This document shows, piece after piece, positions 20,711-35,773 of a stretch of DNA of 64,000 bases; positions within the stretch are counted from its first letter, which is position 1, and every line of letters begins with the position of its first letter. The position numbers were made by a program, and so were the translations under genes. This DNA is from Bostrychus sinensis. Taxonomy: Eukaryota > Chordata > Actinopteri > Gobiiformes > Eleotridae. The notes under the pieces were generated by a model that saw only the letters and a program-made list of their open reading frames with translations, had not been told where the DNA came from and made no database searches. The DNA lies in contig CM036253.1 in NCBI GenBank assembly GCA_020698575.1, positions 35,781,219 to 35,845,218 on the forward strand. The letters are read 5' to 3'.

Positions 20711-21509
20711 ACTTCTTGATCCAGCACAATCATAAGGTTTTTTGTGGACGTGCGCATCTTTTTCTCTTAAAAGTGCAGTTTTTCACACCAAATTACTTTA
20801 TCATATTTAGACAGTTGTTTAAATATTAGCTTTAACACACATTTGAATGTGACACACTGGTATGTTAATGCTAATGTACATTTTGTGCTAACGTTATTTG
20901 TCTTTTACTAAGATATGGAATATTTAATCTAAATGTCTTTATTATTAGAGTTAACAGTTCATAAAAAGCACAGTTCACTATCTCTTATCATTGCATCTAA
21001 AATTGTATAAAGACCAAAGCGGTTTACATTTCACTGAGCAATACAGGGGGCCCTCACGTGCAACTGTGTACGACACTATTAGTTTGTTAGAGTCATTAAA
21101 CTTTTTAAACATTTTAAACTGATCATTTGGAATAACTAAGCCTGAACACATTTAAACAAATGTCAATGTTGTTATTTTACAGATGTTACTATGAACAAAA
21201 ATGCTTATTTGGATTTCTTTACTGGGCATAAGCTGTAACTTTTAATTTAATGATTGTCAGCTTAACTAAACTATTCATGTTTAGAACACTAAAATAAGGT
21301 ACAATGGCTTAGTTATAAAATATAATTCCTTATTTTTCTGTTTTTTTGTTTTTTATTTTACTGGGACGAGAAAAAGCAGGATGAATCCATGGCATTATGC
21401 GTTGCTCTGAAAACACATTCAGTTGCAAAACGGCGTCACACCCGACAACACAGAACGTGGTATCTGCTGTTTATATCTAGGGCTCTTGTCTTTGATTCCA
21501 CCAGTGTGC
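20711..21509. other. No recognised feature
   Basis: AT-rich non-coding DNA; no repeat or gene recognised. Confidence 0.6.
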
Positions 21510-22450
21510 TATAAAGACGTCGAGCTGTCTGTGGTGATTTCACACAGATGTTACGAGCGGCAGTAGCTCAGCTGGTAGAGCCGCTTTTCCACTAACCAGA
21601 AGATTGGTGGTTCAAACCCTACTCCCACCTTTGCATAATGTTGTTGTGTCCTTGGGCAAGACACTTAACCCACCTTGCCTCCGGTGTCTGCGTACACTGG
21701 TATGGTGAATGGTTCCTTGACGTAAAGTGCTTTGAGTACCCATGGAGGTAGAAAATTGCTATATAAATGTGACCATTTACCATTTATTTTACCCCTGTCT
21801 ATGATTCTACCAGTCAGTGCAATGTAAAGACCTGAAGCTGTCTGTGGTGCTGAAACACTGACCTCACTCTTGTGTGGGATTCCACCTTTCAACATAATGT
21901 AAAGACCTGGAGCTGTCTGTGGTGCTGAGTCACTGACATCCGTCTTATCTGTGATTCCATTGGTTAATGTACTGCAAAGATCTGGAGCTGTCTGTGGTGC
22001 TGAAACACTAACATTGCTCCCATCTGTTATTCCACCAGTCAACATACTTTAAAAACCTGGAGCTGTCTGTGGTGCTGAGTCACTGACATCGCTCTTGTCT
22101 GTGATTCCACCACTTAATGTACTATAATGACCTAGAGCTGTTTGTGGTGCTGAAACTGATTCTACAAGTAAAAATACTGTAAAGACCTAGAGCTGTCTGT
22201 GGTGCTGAAACACTGATATTACCAATGTCCATGATTCTACCAGTCAACATACTGTATAGACCTGGAGCTGTCTGTGTTGCTGAGCCACTGACACTGTACT
22301 AACATTGCTTTTGTCTGTGATTCTGCCAGTCAGTGTGCTGACCTGGAGCTGTCTGTGGTGCTGAAACACTGACATTGCTCTTGTCTGTGATTCCATCAGT
22401 TAGCTTACTGTAAAGACCTGGACCTGTCTGTGGTGCTGAAACATTGACAC
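21510..22450. repeat. ~75-bp satellite array, interrupted by a SINE
   Basis: About ten diverged units run from 21785 to 22450, each containing ACCTGGAGCTGTCTGTGGT, GCTGAAACACTGACATTGCT, CTTGTCTGTGATTCCACCAG and an ATACTGTAAAG-like joint. One partial unit (21510-21550) lies left of the V-SINE. Read on the minus strand, 21665-22045 appears as an open frame of repeating SAPQTAPGLY blocks, a by-product of the repeat and not a gene. Confidence 0.85.
21555..21790 (+). mobile_element. V-SINE (tRNA-derived SINE)
   Basis: The tRNA-like head carries an A box TAGCTCAGCTGG (21564-21575) and B box GGTTCAAACCC (21609-21619). The conserved V-SINE central domain GTCCTTGGGCAAGACACTTA is at 21648-21667. The 3' part has GTAAAGTGCTTTGAGTACCC and TGCTATATAAATGT, the L2-like tail these SINEs use for retrotransposition. 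It appears full length and sits inside a satellite unit. Confidence 0.9.
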
Positions 22451-23083
22451 TATGTGAAGGCCAGGTACTGTCCTTAGTCCTGAGTTCACTGCTGTGATCT
22501 GTGTTTTTGCAGGATTAGACTGAGTGATTTTTGTTGAACAAGTATGAAGCATGAAACTCCTCATGTTTAAAATAATCTGCTTTGAGAAAAGAATCAGCTT
22601 GTAGTCAGGTGTATTCAGAGTTTAATGTAAAGCCATATTGTTCCTTAGTAGTACTCTGTGTACAACAGCATATGTCCCCTCAGTAAACAGCAGCTCGTAT
22701 GAAAATGGAAACATTCTCACACTCAGATTAGATATGGCTGAGCAGCCACCTAATGTTCTACAGCACAACAGCCTCACAACAGCCGCGAGCGGAGTAGCAA
22801 TCCTCCGCTATTTTCTTGCTGCTCAACTGATGGGAGACCAGCACCAGTTTCGGGCATTTTAGCATGAACACAGCTACACACAGTGGTAGGTCTACTTACT
22901 TGTCCCTAAAATGTGTCCACACGCTCAGTTTTTTTGTGTTTCCACATAGTATAACGCCACACTTTCTACATTACAAAATAATCGAAGTTTTTCTGAAGCA
23001 AACATAATATTGATAAAATTTAGTCTAACCCTGAACAGTGAAGGAGTTCGAGGAGAAGACCAGGAGCTCTCTGTGGTGTTGAA
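22451..23083. other. No recognised feature
   Basis: Non-coding. One more satellite-like phrase (GACCAGGAGCTCTCTGTGGT) occurs at 23060. Confidence 0.5.
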
Positions 23084-23483
23084 TAGAGGTTGATGTTTGC
23101 ATTTTTTAGGCAATCGGCCATCTCACCCTGAAAAGGTCAAATCAGCAATAAAAAGATTTTGCTCATTTCTTTGGAACAGTACCGTAGAACAAAAATCCAA
23201 ATGGATTTTATAGCTCTCCCCAAGCTCTACCTGCACACCAAGTTTGACTGAGAGTGCCTTCATGATTTTCTCTAAAAACTCATCTTTAACTGTTCTCACT
23301 GTCCAACTGTCCACATTAAAAAAACAAATGGCTATATTATATTAGTTTCATTCATAAAATTAAGAAAATCATTCAGAGTCCAAAGTTGTCCAAAATGTTT
23401 ATCAGCCATCGGCTGCCCTGAATTTTAAAAAATCAGTATAAGTATCGGCCATAGACAAACCCAGATTGCCCGACCTCTAGTGC
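23084..23483. mobile_element. Degenerate short DNA element with TAGAGGTYG ends
   Basis: The left end TAGAGGTTGATG... AATCGGCC and right end ATCGGCC...CCCGACCTCTA are imperfect inverted copies. No coding content. The family is recalled from fish repeats with (A)GAGGTCGG termini and was not tested. Confidence 0.4.
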
Positions 23484-23654
23484 TGAAACACTCATATTCT
23501 CTGAAGACATCAGTGAAAGTTTAAAAAGGAAGGAATCTAGACAAAGGTGTTTTGTGCCGCACCCTAGGGACTAGGGTAAATTCTGCAGTAACTGGTATAC
23601 AGCTTGTTCAGTAACTATAGAACTGACATAGTCCTTTAACCCTCTGGGCACCTT

Positions 23655-24405
23655 AAAAATTTACATACACTTGTTACCTTAGGGACCCGTTTGGGACCTC
23701 TCATAAAATAGCTATAAAAATGTCAAATATAAATTTTTTTTTTACTTTTTCTGCATGAAATCCTTTCTACTACTTCAGCTCTAATCATAGATATGAAGTT
23801 TATTAACATTTATTTATATTTTCTATGTTTTTATGGCCTTTTTGTCATCAAAACCCCATTTTTTAGATAGAAAAATCACAAAACATGCCCTATTATCCAA
23901 AAATGAGTTGCAGAGTGGATCATTGGGGTAAAGTTATTAGAGCTTTGACTAAGTCAATAATTAATAACAACATTGGTTTTGATGCATTTTTATTTTTGGA
24001 GCAAGGACAGAGTATTGAAAAAACTTACACTCGTTACCTTAAGGACCCGTTTGGGACCTCTCATAAAATAGCTATAAAAATGTCAAATATTATTATTATT
24101 TTTTTTTTTTTTTACTTTTTTCACATGAAATCCTTTCTACTACTTCAGCCCTAACCATAGATATTAAGTTTATTTTCAATTATTAATAATTTATATGTTT
24201 TTATGGCCTTTTTGTCATCAAAAACCCAACTTTTTTAGATGGCAAAAACACAAAATATGCCCTATTATCCAAAAATGAGTTGCAGAGTGGATCACTTGGG
24301 GTAAAGTTGTTAGAGCCTTGACTAAGTCAATAATTAATAACAACATTGGTTTTGATGCATTTTTATTTTGGAGCAAAGACAGGTTTTTGTAAAAACCTAC
24401 ACTCG
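23655..24405. repeat. Tandem duplication, ~360-bp unit, two copies
   Basis: CGTTACCTTAAGGACCCGTT, CATAAAATAGCTATAAAAAT, CATGAAATCCTTTCTACTAC, CCCTATTATCCAAAAATGAG and AATTAATAACAACATTGGTT occur in the same order in 23680-24015 and 24030-24370. Confidence 0.9.
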
Positions 24406-24543
24406 TTACCTTAAGTATGCATTTGGGCCCATTGACTTCCATTATAATGACAGATTTTTTGACATACTGTAATCCTGACATAATACTTTTTCATGAAAAC
24501 CTAATAAATCTAAGCTTTTACCTTCAAAATAAAGGGAAATTAG

Positions 24544-25510
24544 TAAGGGTGCTCCGATCGATCGGCCGCCGATCATGATCGGCCGATCATGGCTAAAAAT
24601 AGTGATCGGTGATCGGTAAAATGGGCCGATCAGAAGGGCCGATCAAATTACAATAAATGCGCGAGGCTCACACATTTCCTGTCCTGCAACTCCGGTTTGA
24701 TTAAACAGCAGTAGCGTTATTCTAGCAGTGTTTTTAAGTTAAGCCCTGGTTATAACTAACACAAACCTGCCCTGGAGGCGCTGCTTTGTGTCCCCGCTGT
24801 GTCCCCGCCTGCTTTAGGAGCGCACGGGACAGAACCGAGGCGCAGCAGTGCGTGTATTTGCAAACACCAACGTAAATAGAGCTACAGCTAACCCGCTAAC
24901 AGTTACGTTAAAAGGTTTAAGAAAGTTCAGAGTCTGCCTGTGTCTTGTTGCGCGGAGAAAACTGTGCGTTTTGTGGCTTAAACTGCACCAAATGGCTGCT
25001 AATGGAAAGAGAAAGTAAAAAGGCAGCCCATGTGTCCGTGTGTCTGAGAGGAGCACCTTTCATCGTTGTCTTCTCTGCTCTTTTTGCACGTTTTCTTCAT
25101 TCAGACGTTGTCAAAACTGGCAGCAGGAGCTGTCTGCTCTTTAGTCCACTGTGTTTCAACCTGGTTTGGCTGCGCGTTACGCGGACTCACATTAAAGGCA
25201 CCAATTAAGAACAGCTGATTTTTACATCAGTGGAGCATTTAAACAAAGCCACAGACACTGGGCACACATTAAAGACCAATAATGCAACAAAACCTCTTCT
25301 AAAACAAAAATAAGTAGAATTTTGTTGTTCTTTTATATTTACAAAGGCTACAGTATTTTTCAAATGGAACTAATAATAGCCTGCATACAATACATTACTA
25401 CATTGAAGACCACGTGATCGGTATCGGCCATGATCAGTATCGGCCGATCACAGCAGAGGCTGATCGGTGATCGATGATCGGCCTCAAAAACCCTGATCGG
25501 AGCACCCTTA
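24544..25510. mobile_element. Non-autonomous element with GATCGG-rich inverted ends and TA flanks
   Basis: The ends AGGGTGCTCCGATCGATCGG and (reverse of right end) AGGGTGCTCCGATCAGGG are inverted, flanked by TA on both sides (24544-24545, 25509-25510). The sub-terminal 100 bp on each side are packed with CCGATCA/TGATCGG repeats. The 960-bp interior has CpG-rich frames (24814-25056, 24945-25208) with no recognised domain. Confidence 0.75.
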
Positions 25511-25789
25511 GAAATTAGGTTTTTGGTCAGATTGACCCCCTAAACCACCAGGGGCAGCAGAGCTTTATTTTATACATTTTCAGTGGAATTCTGTTGTTCT
25601 ACCTTGCAAAATGCATGGGAATAAAAACACTGAACACCAATAAATTGGTCTTAGTGTGTTAGGATCGATGTAAGAGAGTGGTGGGAGTGTGGCTGAGAAT
25701 ATATTTTGTTCATGAGGTCATGAGGGAGTCTGTGAAACTCAAGTATTCAAAGCCAAATGAGCTCTGTTTATAAACAAGTGGAGTGTTCT

Positions 25790-26790
25790 TGACCCAGAGA
25801 GAGCCTCCTCTCTCCCATTGGACCTTGGTACAGCAGGTTTCTGCTGAAGTCTGTCAGTCAGAATAATTTCTTTTCAGACAGAGGCAGGACTGATGGTTCC
25901 TTCATCATTTATTTCCTTGTCATGTTTTCACTGACACCAGCAGTTTTCTTCAGAAGTGTCACCTGACTGCTGTGACGTGTCTTTATCAGCTGTGGTCAGC
26001 CTGAAGGACCTGACCACGCCCCCTCCTGGTCTCTCAGACTGACCCTGATGCCCTGTGGTCTCTGGAGAGAAGTGTCCCAGGTCTGAGAGAGCATCAACCT
26101 CAGCTGGATCCTCTCAATGTAGAGGAGCAGGAGCTCTACTCCAAGCTTCCTCCAGGTGACCGAACTTCTCACTCTTTCTCATGGTCTCAGGGAGCACCCA
26201 GCCACCCTGCAGGGTCGCTTCAAAAGATCAAATATGGCCGAATTCAGGTTTTTCTGCTCTGCCTTTTCTTTCCTTGTTCTTGTGAGCCTTCCCGTTTTAC
26301 TCCTTTTGCACTACTTCTGGTCTTAAGGGTTTTTTTTTTTTTTTTTGGCAAATATCAGAATTTCACCTATATACTCTTTTTTGCATCGTTTCCATGGTAT
26401 TTTTTGGATCAAGGAGGCAGCTGAAAACAGGAAGCAGGGATTAGACAACATCGACCAGGATGAGGGAGCTCTGATGCTCTCTCTCAGACCTGGGACACTT
26501 TTCTACAGAGATCAAACAGTGTTAGGGGGCATGGTCAGGCTGATAGACCAGCAGGGGGGTGTGGTCAGGTCCTTCAGGCTGACCACCCACAGCTGATAAT
26601 GACGTGTCGCAGCAGTCAGGTGACACTTCTGAGGAAGACTGTAGGTGTCAGTCGAAACATGACAAGGTAAAGGAAACATCAGTCTCTGTCTGAAAAGAAA
26701 TGATTCCATCTGACTGACAGACTTCAGCAGAAATCTGCTGTACCAAGGTCAAATGGGAGAGAGGAGGCTCTCTCTGGGTCAAGAACAAAA
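25790..26790. repeat. Large imperfect inverted repeat, arms ~330 bp
   Basis: 25795-26130 and 26455-26790 are reverse complements at high similarity. Shared blocks include GAGAGCCTCCTCTCTCCCAT, GGTACAGCAGRTTTCTGCTG, CACCTGACTGCTG(T/C)GAC and GTCCCAGGTCTGAGAGAG. The right arm contains a 83-codon frame (26345-26596). The text GTCGAAACATGACAAGG in the right arm resembles Penelope-like terminal repeats, which are often arranged head to head; that name is a guess. Confidence 0.8.
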
Positions 26791-27283
26791 ATGTCAACAG
26801 CCTGTTTGACTCTGATCACTTGAATCTCACACAGACCCCCCACCCCCCCCACCCACCCCAAAAGCGTACTTAAGGTTACGAGTGTATGTAAAGTGCATAT
26901 CTCCTGTTCTATACACCTTAGAACAGAGGGGGTCATGGCATTTTAAACACCAACTAAAAAAAATTATTCTGGACAAGGAAGGAGGATCAAAAAAGTAAAA
27001 ACAGCAAAAAGTACGCGTTTGGACCCTAGGGTGCCCAGACGGTTAATTCTTCTCTGAAAACTCTTGCATATGTTTAAGTGTAAACAGATACTGTAATATT
27101 GAGTGAGCACAGTGCCGGCTTTACCTGTGATGCATCTGAATGTGTATGTGCTGGAATAAAGCTCAAACAGAAGATGTTGTCTCCCTGACCACATATTGTC
27201 TGTGGATCCTCTGTGGACAGTCTGTGGTCCTGTGTGCAGCAGTCTTTTATGATTGTACACTGACTGACTCCAGTTGCAGCAGT

Positions 27284-27330
27284 ATATGTGTGTGTGTGTG
27301 TGTGCGTGGGTGTGTGTGCCTGTGTGTGTT
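27284..27330. repeat. Interrupted (TG)n
   Basis: TGTGTGTGTGTGTGTG with CG/GGG interruptions. Confidence 0.85.
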
Positions 27331-27710
27331 ATTGACCAAAGAGCAGTGCTCAGAGGTGAAGCACTGTTTTGACTCGTCATCAGGATTATATAGCGGGCTC
27401 TTATTGTGTTCCTCTGCTGCAGCGTTCTTCTCAGCACAGCACGGGGGAGGGGCCACCCTGCTACAGCCGCACTCACACAGAGACTGGGGGGTGTTTGGAA
27501 ATGGAATAAGGAAAGGACCACATACTGCAAAAGCATAGTCTGTGTGGGTCTGAGGACACAATGGCCTGAGTAGAGATCCTCAGAGATAATACTAGGAACC
27601 CTTCTCTGTTTTTAGTGCACCATGAGAAAAGGTGCATTGAACTGTGTCATGTTGATGAGAGGGACCTGGGGCTGCACAATATGAGAATGCCATGCACTAT
27701 GCTATAACTA

Positions 27711-27862
27711 CAGTTAGATCCATAAGTATTTGGACACTGGCACAAGTTTTGTTATTTTAGCTTTTTTACAAAAACATATTCAAAATACAGTTATATAATG
27801 ATAATAATCAATATGTGCGGAAAGTGCAGACTGTCAGCTGTAATTTGAGAGTATTCATGTCC
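27711..27862. mobile_element. Partial Tc1/mariner-type MITE
   Basis: TACAGTTAGATCCATAAGTA then TTTGGACACTG matches the end of the MITE at 16471. The opposite end is diverged (ATGTCCAAATCGG). Confidence 0.6.
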
Positions 27863-27920
27863 AAATCGGAGGAAGGGTTTGGGATTTGCAGCTCTTTAAT
27901 GTGTAGTAGGACCCTAACCC

Positions 27921-30456
27921 TGAAAGGATGATGTGGGGCCATCCTCCCGTGGACCCACCACCCGCAGGAAGAACCGTAAGAGGCCAGTGCAAAGAGGATC
28001 AGGGCAGTGGTCGAAGGCGGGGGCCTCGGCGTCCCGATCCCTGGACGCAGAAACTGGCCCTGGGGACATGGAATGTCACCTCGCTGGGGGGGCGGGGGGG
28101 GGGGGGCCTGAGCTTGTGCGGGAGGTTCAGCGTTACCGACTAGAGATAGTTGGGCTCGCCTCCACGCACAGTTTGGGCTCTGGAACCCAACTCCTTGAGA
28201 GGGGCTGGACTCTCTTCTACTCTGGCGTTGCCCGCGGTGAGAGGCGGCGGGCTGGTGTGGGCTTGCTCATAGCTCCCCAGCTCAGCCGCCCCCTCAGGGT
28301 TGCGTCCTTGCGCCTTCGGGTTGGGGACAGGTCTCTCACTGTTGTTTCGGCCTATGGGCCGAACAGCAGTGTAGAGTACTCGGCCTTCTTGGAGTTCCTG
28401 GGAGGGGTGCTGGAAAGTGCTCCAACTGGGGACTCCGTCATTCTGCTGGGAGACTTTAACGCTCACGTGGGCAGCGACAGTGACACCTGGAGGGGCGTGA
28501 TTGGGAGGAACGGCCTCCCTGATCTGAACCCAAGCGGTGTTTTGTTATTGGACTTCTGTGCTACGTGGCACCAGGACACCCTAGGCTGGAGGTCGATGAT
28601 CGACTTTGTAGTCGTGTCATTTGACCTTCGGCCGTGTGTCTTGGACACTCGGGTGAAGAGAGGGGCTGAGCTGTCAACTGATCACCACCTGGTGGTGAGT
28701 TGGATCCGCTGGCGGAGGAGGAGGCCGGACAGACTCGGCAGGCCCAAACGTATTGTGAGGGTCTGTTGGGAACGTCTGGCTGAGCCTCCTGTCAGAGGGG
28801 TCTTCAACTCCCACCTCCGGGAGAGCTTCAACCAGATCTCGGGGGAGGTTGGAGACATTGAGTCCGAGTGGACCATGTTCTGCACCTCTATTGTCAATGC
28901 AGCCGTCAGGAGCTGTGGCCGTAAGGTCTCTGGTGCCTGTCGTGGCGGCAAGCCCCGAACCCGGTGGCGGACACCGGAAGTAAGGGATGCCGTCAGGCTG
29001 AAGAAGGAGTCCTATCGAGCCTGGCTGGCTTGTGGGACTCCCGAGGCAGCCGACGGGTACCAGCAGGCCAAGCGTGCTGCGGCCCGGGCGGTTGTGGAGG
29101 AAAAAACGCGTGTCTGGGAGGAGTTCGGGGAGGCCATGGAGGAGGACTATCGGTCGGCCTCAAAGAGATTCTGGCAAACCGTCCGCCGCCTCAGGCGGGG
29201 GAAGCAGTTCTTCACCAACACTGTTTACAGTGAGGGTGGGGAGCTGTTGACCTTGACTGGGGATGTTGTCGGGCGGTGGAAGGAATACTTTGAGGATCTC
29301 CTCAATCCCACCAACACGTCTTCCGTTGAGGAAGCAGAGGTTGGGGACTCGGAGGAGGATTCATCCATCACCCAAGCTGAAGTCACCGAGGTGGTTAAAA
29401 AGCTCCTCGGTGGCAAGGCGCCGGGTGTGGATGAGATTCGCCCTGAGTACCTCAAGTCTCTGGATGTTGTGGGGCTGTCGTGGCTGACACGTCTCTGCAA
29501 CATCGCGTGGCAGTTGGGGACAGTACCTCTGGACTGGCAGACCGGGGTGATGGTCCCTCTTTTTAAGAAGGGGGACCGGAGAGTGTGTTCCAACTACAGG
29601 GGGATCACACTTCTCAGCCTCCCCGGGAAAGTCTATTCCAGGGTACTGGAGAGGAGAATTCGGCCGATAGTCGAACCTCGGATTCAGGAGGAACAATGCG
29701 GTTTTCGTCCCGGTCGTGGAACAGTGGACCAGCTCTACACCCTCTATCGGGTGCTCGAGGGTTCATGAGAGTTCGCCCAACCAGTCCACATGTGCTTTGT
29801 GGACCTGGAGAAGGCGTTCGACCGTGTCCCTCGTAGCGTCCTTTGGGGGGTGCTCTGGGAGTACAGGATCCGAGGCCCTTTGCTAAGGGCTGTTCGGTCC
29901 CTGTATGACCAGAGCAGGAGCTTGGTCCGTATTGCCGGTTGTAAGTCAGACCTGTTTCCAGTGCATGTTGGACTCCGGCAGGGCTGCCCTTTGTCACCGG
30001 AATTTCTAGGTGCAGCCAGGGGCTGGAGGGTGTCAGGTTTGGGGACCACAGGATTTCATCTCTGCTTTTTGCGGATGATGTTGTCCTGTTGGCTTCATCA
30101 GGCCAGGACCTTCAGTGTGCACTGGGGCGGTTTGCAGCCGAGTGTGAAGCGGCTGGGATGAGAATCAGCACCTCCAAGTCCGAGGCCATGGTTCTCGACG
30201 GGAAAAGGGTGGCTTGCCCTCTCCAGGTTGGAGGAGAGTTCCTGCCTCAAGTGGAGGAGTTTAAGTATCTAGGGGTCTTGTTCACGAGTGAGGGAAGGAT
30301 GGAGTGTGAGATTGACAGACGGATCGGTGCAGCGTCTGCAGTAATGTGGTCGTTGTATCGGTCTGTTGTGGTGAAGAAAGAACTGAGTCGAAAGGCGAAG
30401 CTCTCGATTTACTGGTCGATCTACGTTCCTACTCTCACCTATGGTCATGAGCTTTG
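27921..30456 (+). mobile_element. Rex3 (RTE-clade) LINE, copy 2, truncated at both ends
   Basis: Homology to the copy at 44968-46508 starts at 27921 (AGGATGATG vs AGGACGACG) and continues across endonuclease and reverse transcriptase. The 3' end, including the (GATG)n tail, is missing after CATGAGCTTTGG (30456). The regions recognised by the published Rex3 PCR primers are visible near 29533-29552 and 29976-29997, which fixes the family from memory. Confidence 0.88.
27933..30456 (+). pseudogene. Rex3 endonuclease-reverse transcriptase ORF, stop and frameshift
   Basis: 27933-29768 encodes 611 residues: APE-type endonuclease motifs VILLGDFNAHVGSDSD, RSMIDFVVVS and LSTDHHLVVSWIRW, then the reverse transcriptase start (NYRGITLLSLPGKVYSRVLE, CGFRPGRGTVDQLYTL). 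TGA at 29766-29768 interrupts the frame where TGG is expected; it then resumes (MCFVDLEKAFDRVPR, GLRQGCPLSP) to a frameshift near 30000. The catalytic FADD lies at 30068-30079 in another frame and the last part reads 30089-30502. Compared with the 45-kb copy, 19 codons are missing from the endonuclease (near 28560) and about 15 near 28300. Inactive. Confidence 0.88.
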
Positions 30457-31279
30457 GTTCAGTGTGACAGAGAAAGTCACACGGCAGGACAATGTCAAAT
30501 AATGTAGAAATAAAAGTTAAGATTGAATATGATAAATTGCTTACGAAAAACTCTCTTTACACTTTTTATAAAACTGATTTATATTTGAAAATGTTGTTTA
30601 ATATTCTTTGAATTCAACTCCAAAGTTGTGTCACACTGCAGGACAAAAAAAAAAAAAAAAAGTGTTACACCTCCAATCGTCAACCACCCATTAGCCTTTA
30701 GCTCTTTTCCTCATGTAACAAAGGCTGAATGTAGAATCCCAGCGCACATGAACATATCATCAGCTTGACCGCAGCTAAGGTCTCAACACTTCTTCTCTGT
30801 CCTGAGCTGGAGACACAGAGATCCAGGTTTAATGGAGCAGTAAGCCTGACTAAGGCACAAAGCTCTGAGAGCATCCTGAGTGAGGGGCGCTCTCCCACCC
30901 TCCCTCCTCTCTGCAGCAGCGCAGTCAGCGACTACAGGACTGCAGTGCTACGCTATAGCACAGAGCCACAGCCTCCAAGAGAGGGACGGGGAGGGAGGGG
31001 GGGTATCCAGGACCCGCACTCATAGCAGCCCAGTACTGCAAGCTCAGGGCTGGGGAGAGACTGATGAGGAGGAAAGGATTACTGAGGAACAGAGAGAAAC
31101 TGCTAGTGATCGTTCAGATAAATGCTCTGGAGGAGGTCTGACTGCACCCAACACAATAAAGTTAAATATACAACATTTTTAACAAATCAGAACATCTATG
31201 ACAACAACTGCTGCAAAAATGTTTCTAAAATCAATGATTTTCTCACACACAGATTTTACTGCATCACACTTGGTCACTC
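30457..31279. other. No recognised feature; poly(A) tract at 30645-30661
   Basis: Non-coding. The 30765-31182 plus-strand frames are short and unrecognised. Confidence 0.5.
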
Positions 31280-31425
31280 ACACTACTGTAAAAAAAAAGA
31301 AAATGTTGCAAAACCTCAAAAACTCAAGACAAAAAAATCCCTCAAGATTTTTTGATGTTTTGTACCAACTCTAAATCTCAAGTTTTTAACAATAATATCT
31401 TTTGTTCACTTAAGTTTTTAGACAT
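31280..31425. repeat. Single arm of a CACTGTAAAA-family hairpin element
   Basis: CACTACTGTAAAAAAAA, ATGTTGCAAAACCTCAAAAA and AAAAAAATCCCTCAAGATTT match the left arm of the element at 35774. Confidence 0.6.
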
Positions 31426-32099
31426 ATGTTCATGAACATATGTTCATATGACTCATTGTCTTCTCTGTCTCTGTCACTGTCTCTGTCCAAACTACTGTCA
31501 CCAACAGCTCTGTCCCAATGGAGTCGTGCCACTGTCATCCCGCACTCTGATTGGTTGAATGTGTCCGTCCTTCACAGACAGTTTTCGGTCATTTGTGTGG
31601 GGTCCATTCTCCATGTTATTCTCTAAATGTGAGTAGAAGTGTCCTCTGGCTCGTGAGGACAGTGCAGCCATCTGTGTGAGCTGTGATTGGCTGAGGATCC
31701 CTCTACAGTCTCCACAGCAGCAGGAAGGTCTACTGCACACACTTTATGTTTCTTTGTACTTATATGGACTAAGGAAAAGATTAATTTCCTATTAGTCCAT
31801 GAGTATTTTCTGTGGTGGACTGCTAAACTGCTACAATATGGAGCCCGCAGCCAAACTTAACCCCGGAGGGGGTTTGATCTGGTTCTTCAGGGGGTGCTGT
31901 GATTCATAAGGTAAAACCCCAGAGCCCTTGCACTTGCAACCATTACTAACTCAACAAGGTAAACAGGAAAATGCCCTTTTGACATTGGGCCCCGGTTTCT
32001 GATAAATTCTTTCAAAAAAGAAGTAGTAAACCAAAAAGTTACATATATAGGCAAAAAACAGTTCCAGAATCAGTCAAATATGTACACAATGCTAAGGTT
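31426..32099. other. No recognised feature
   Basis: Non-coding; nothing recognised. Confidence 0.5.
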
Positions 32100-32190
32100 T
32101 GGGGGCGCTAATGCCCGTGAGGCATTGGACTTCCCAGACCTACCTCACCCACTCCCCTGTCTGGATGAATCCTTACAGAGGAAAAGGGAA
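32100..32190 (+). mobile_element. Fragment of an L2 3' UTR
   Basis: GGACTTCCCAGACCTACCTC and GTCTGGATGAATCCTTACAG match 12965-13015 of the long L2. Confidence 0.7.

Positions 32191-34950
<2,760 letters not shown>

Positions 34951-35004
<54 letters not shown>
34951..35004. repeat. (TAA)n microsatellite
   Basis: About 17 units. Confidence 0.97.
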
Positions 35005-35005
<1 letters not shown>

Positions 35006-35070
35006 CAACAACAACACACAAACCTGAATATACACAGACTTGGCATGTGCAATATAGTCTATGTGCTTAG

Positions 35071-35773
<703 letters not shown>

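Larger units (their letters stand above)
23636..27046. mobile_element. 3.4-kb TTAA-flanked composite element (piggyBac/Kolobok-like ends)
   Basis: TTAA at 23636-23639 and 27043-27046 flank inverted ends CCCTCTGGGCACC (23640) and, in reverse, CCGTCTGGGCACC (27042). An inner inverted pair, ACTCGTTACCTTAAGTATGC (from ~24401) and GCGTACTTAAGGTTACGAGT (26864), adds a second layer of symmetry. It holds a 2-fold tandem duplication, a GATCGG-palindrome element and a large inverted repeat, but no transposase. Non-autonomous. Confidence 0.6.

Noticed and set aside
21555..21620. tRNA gene at 21555-21620
   Set aside because: A and B boxes are present, but the V-SINE core and tail follow directly, so it is a SINE head.
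21665..22045. 126-codon minus-strand frame with repeating SAPQTAPGLY
   Set aside because: Translation of the ~75-bp satellite; no start context or domain.
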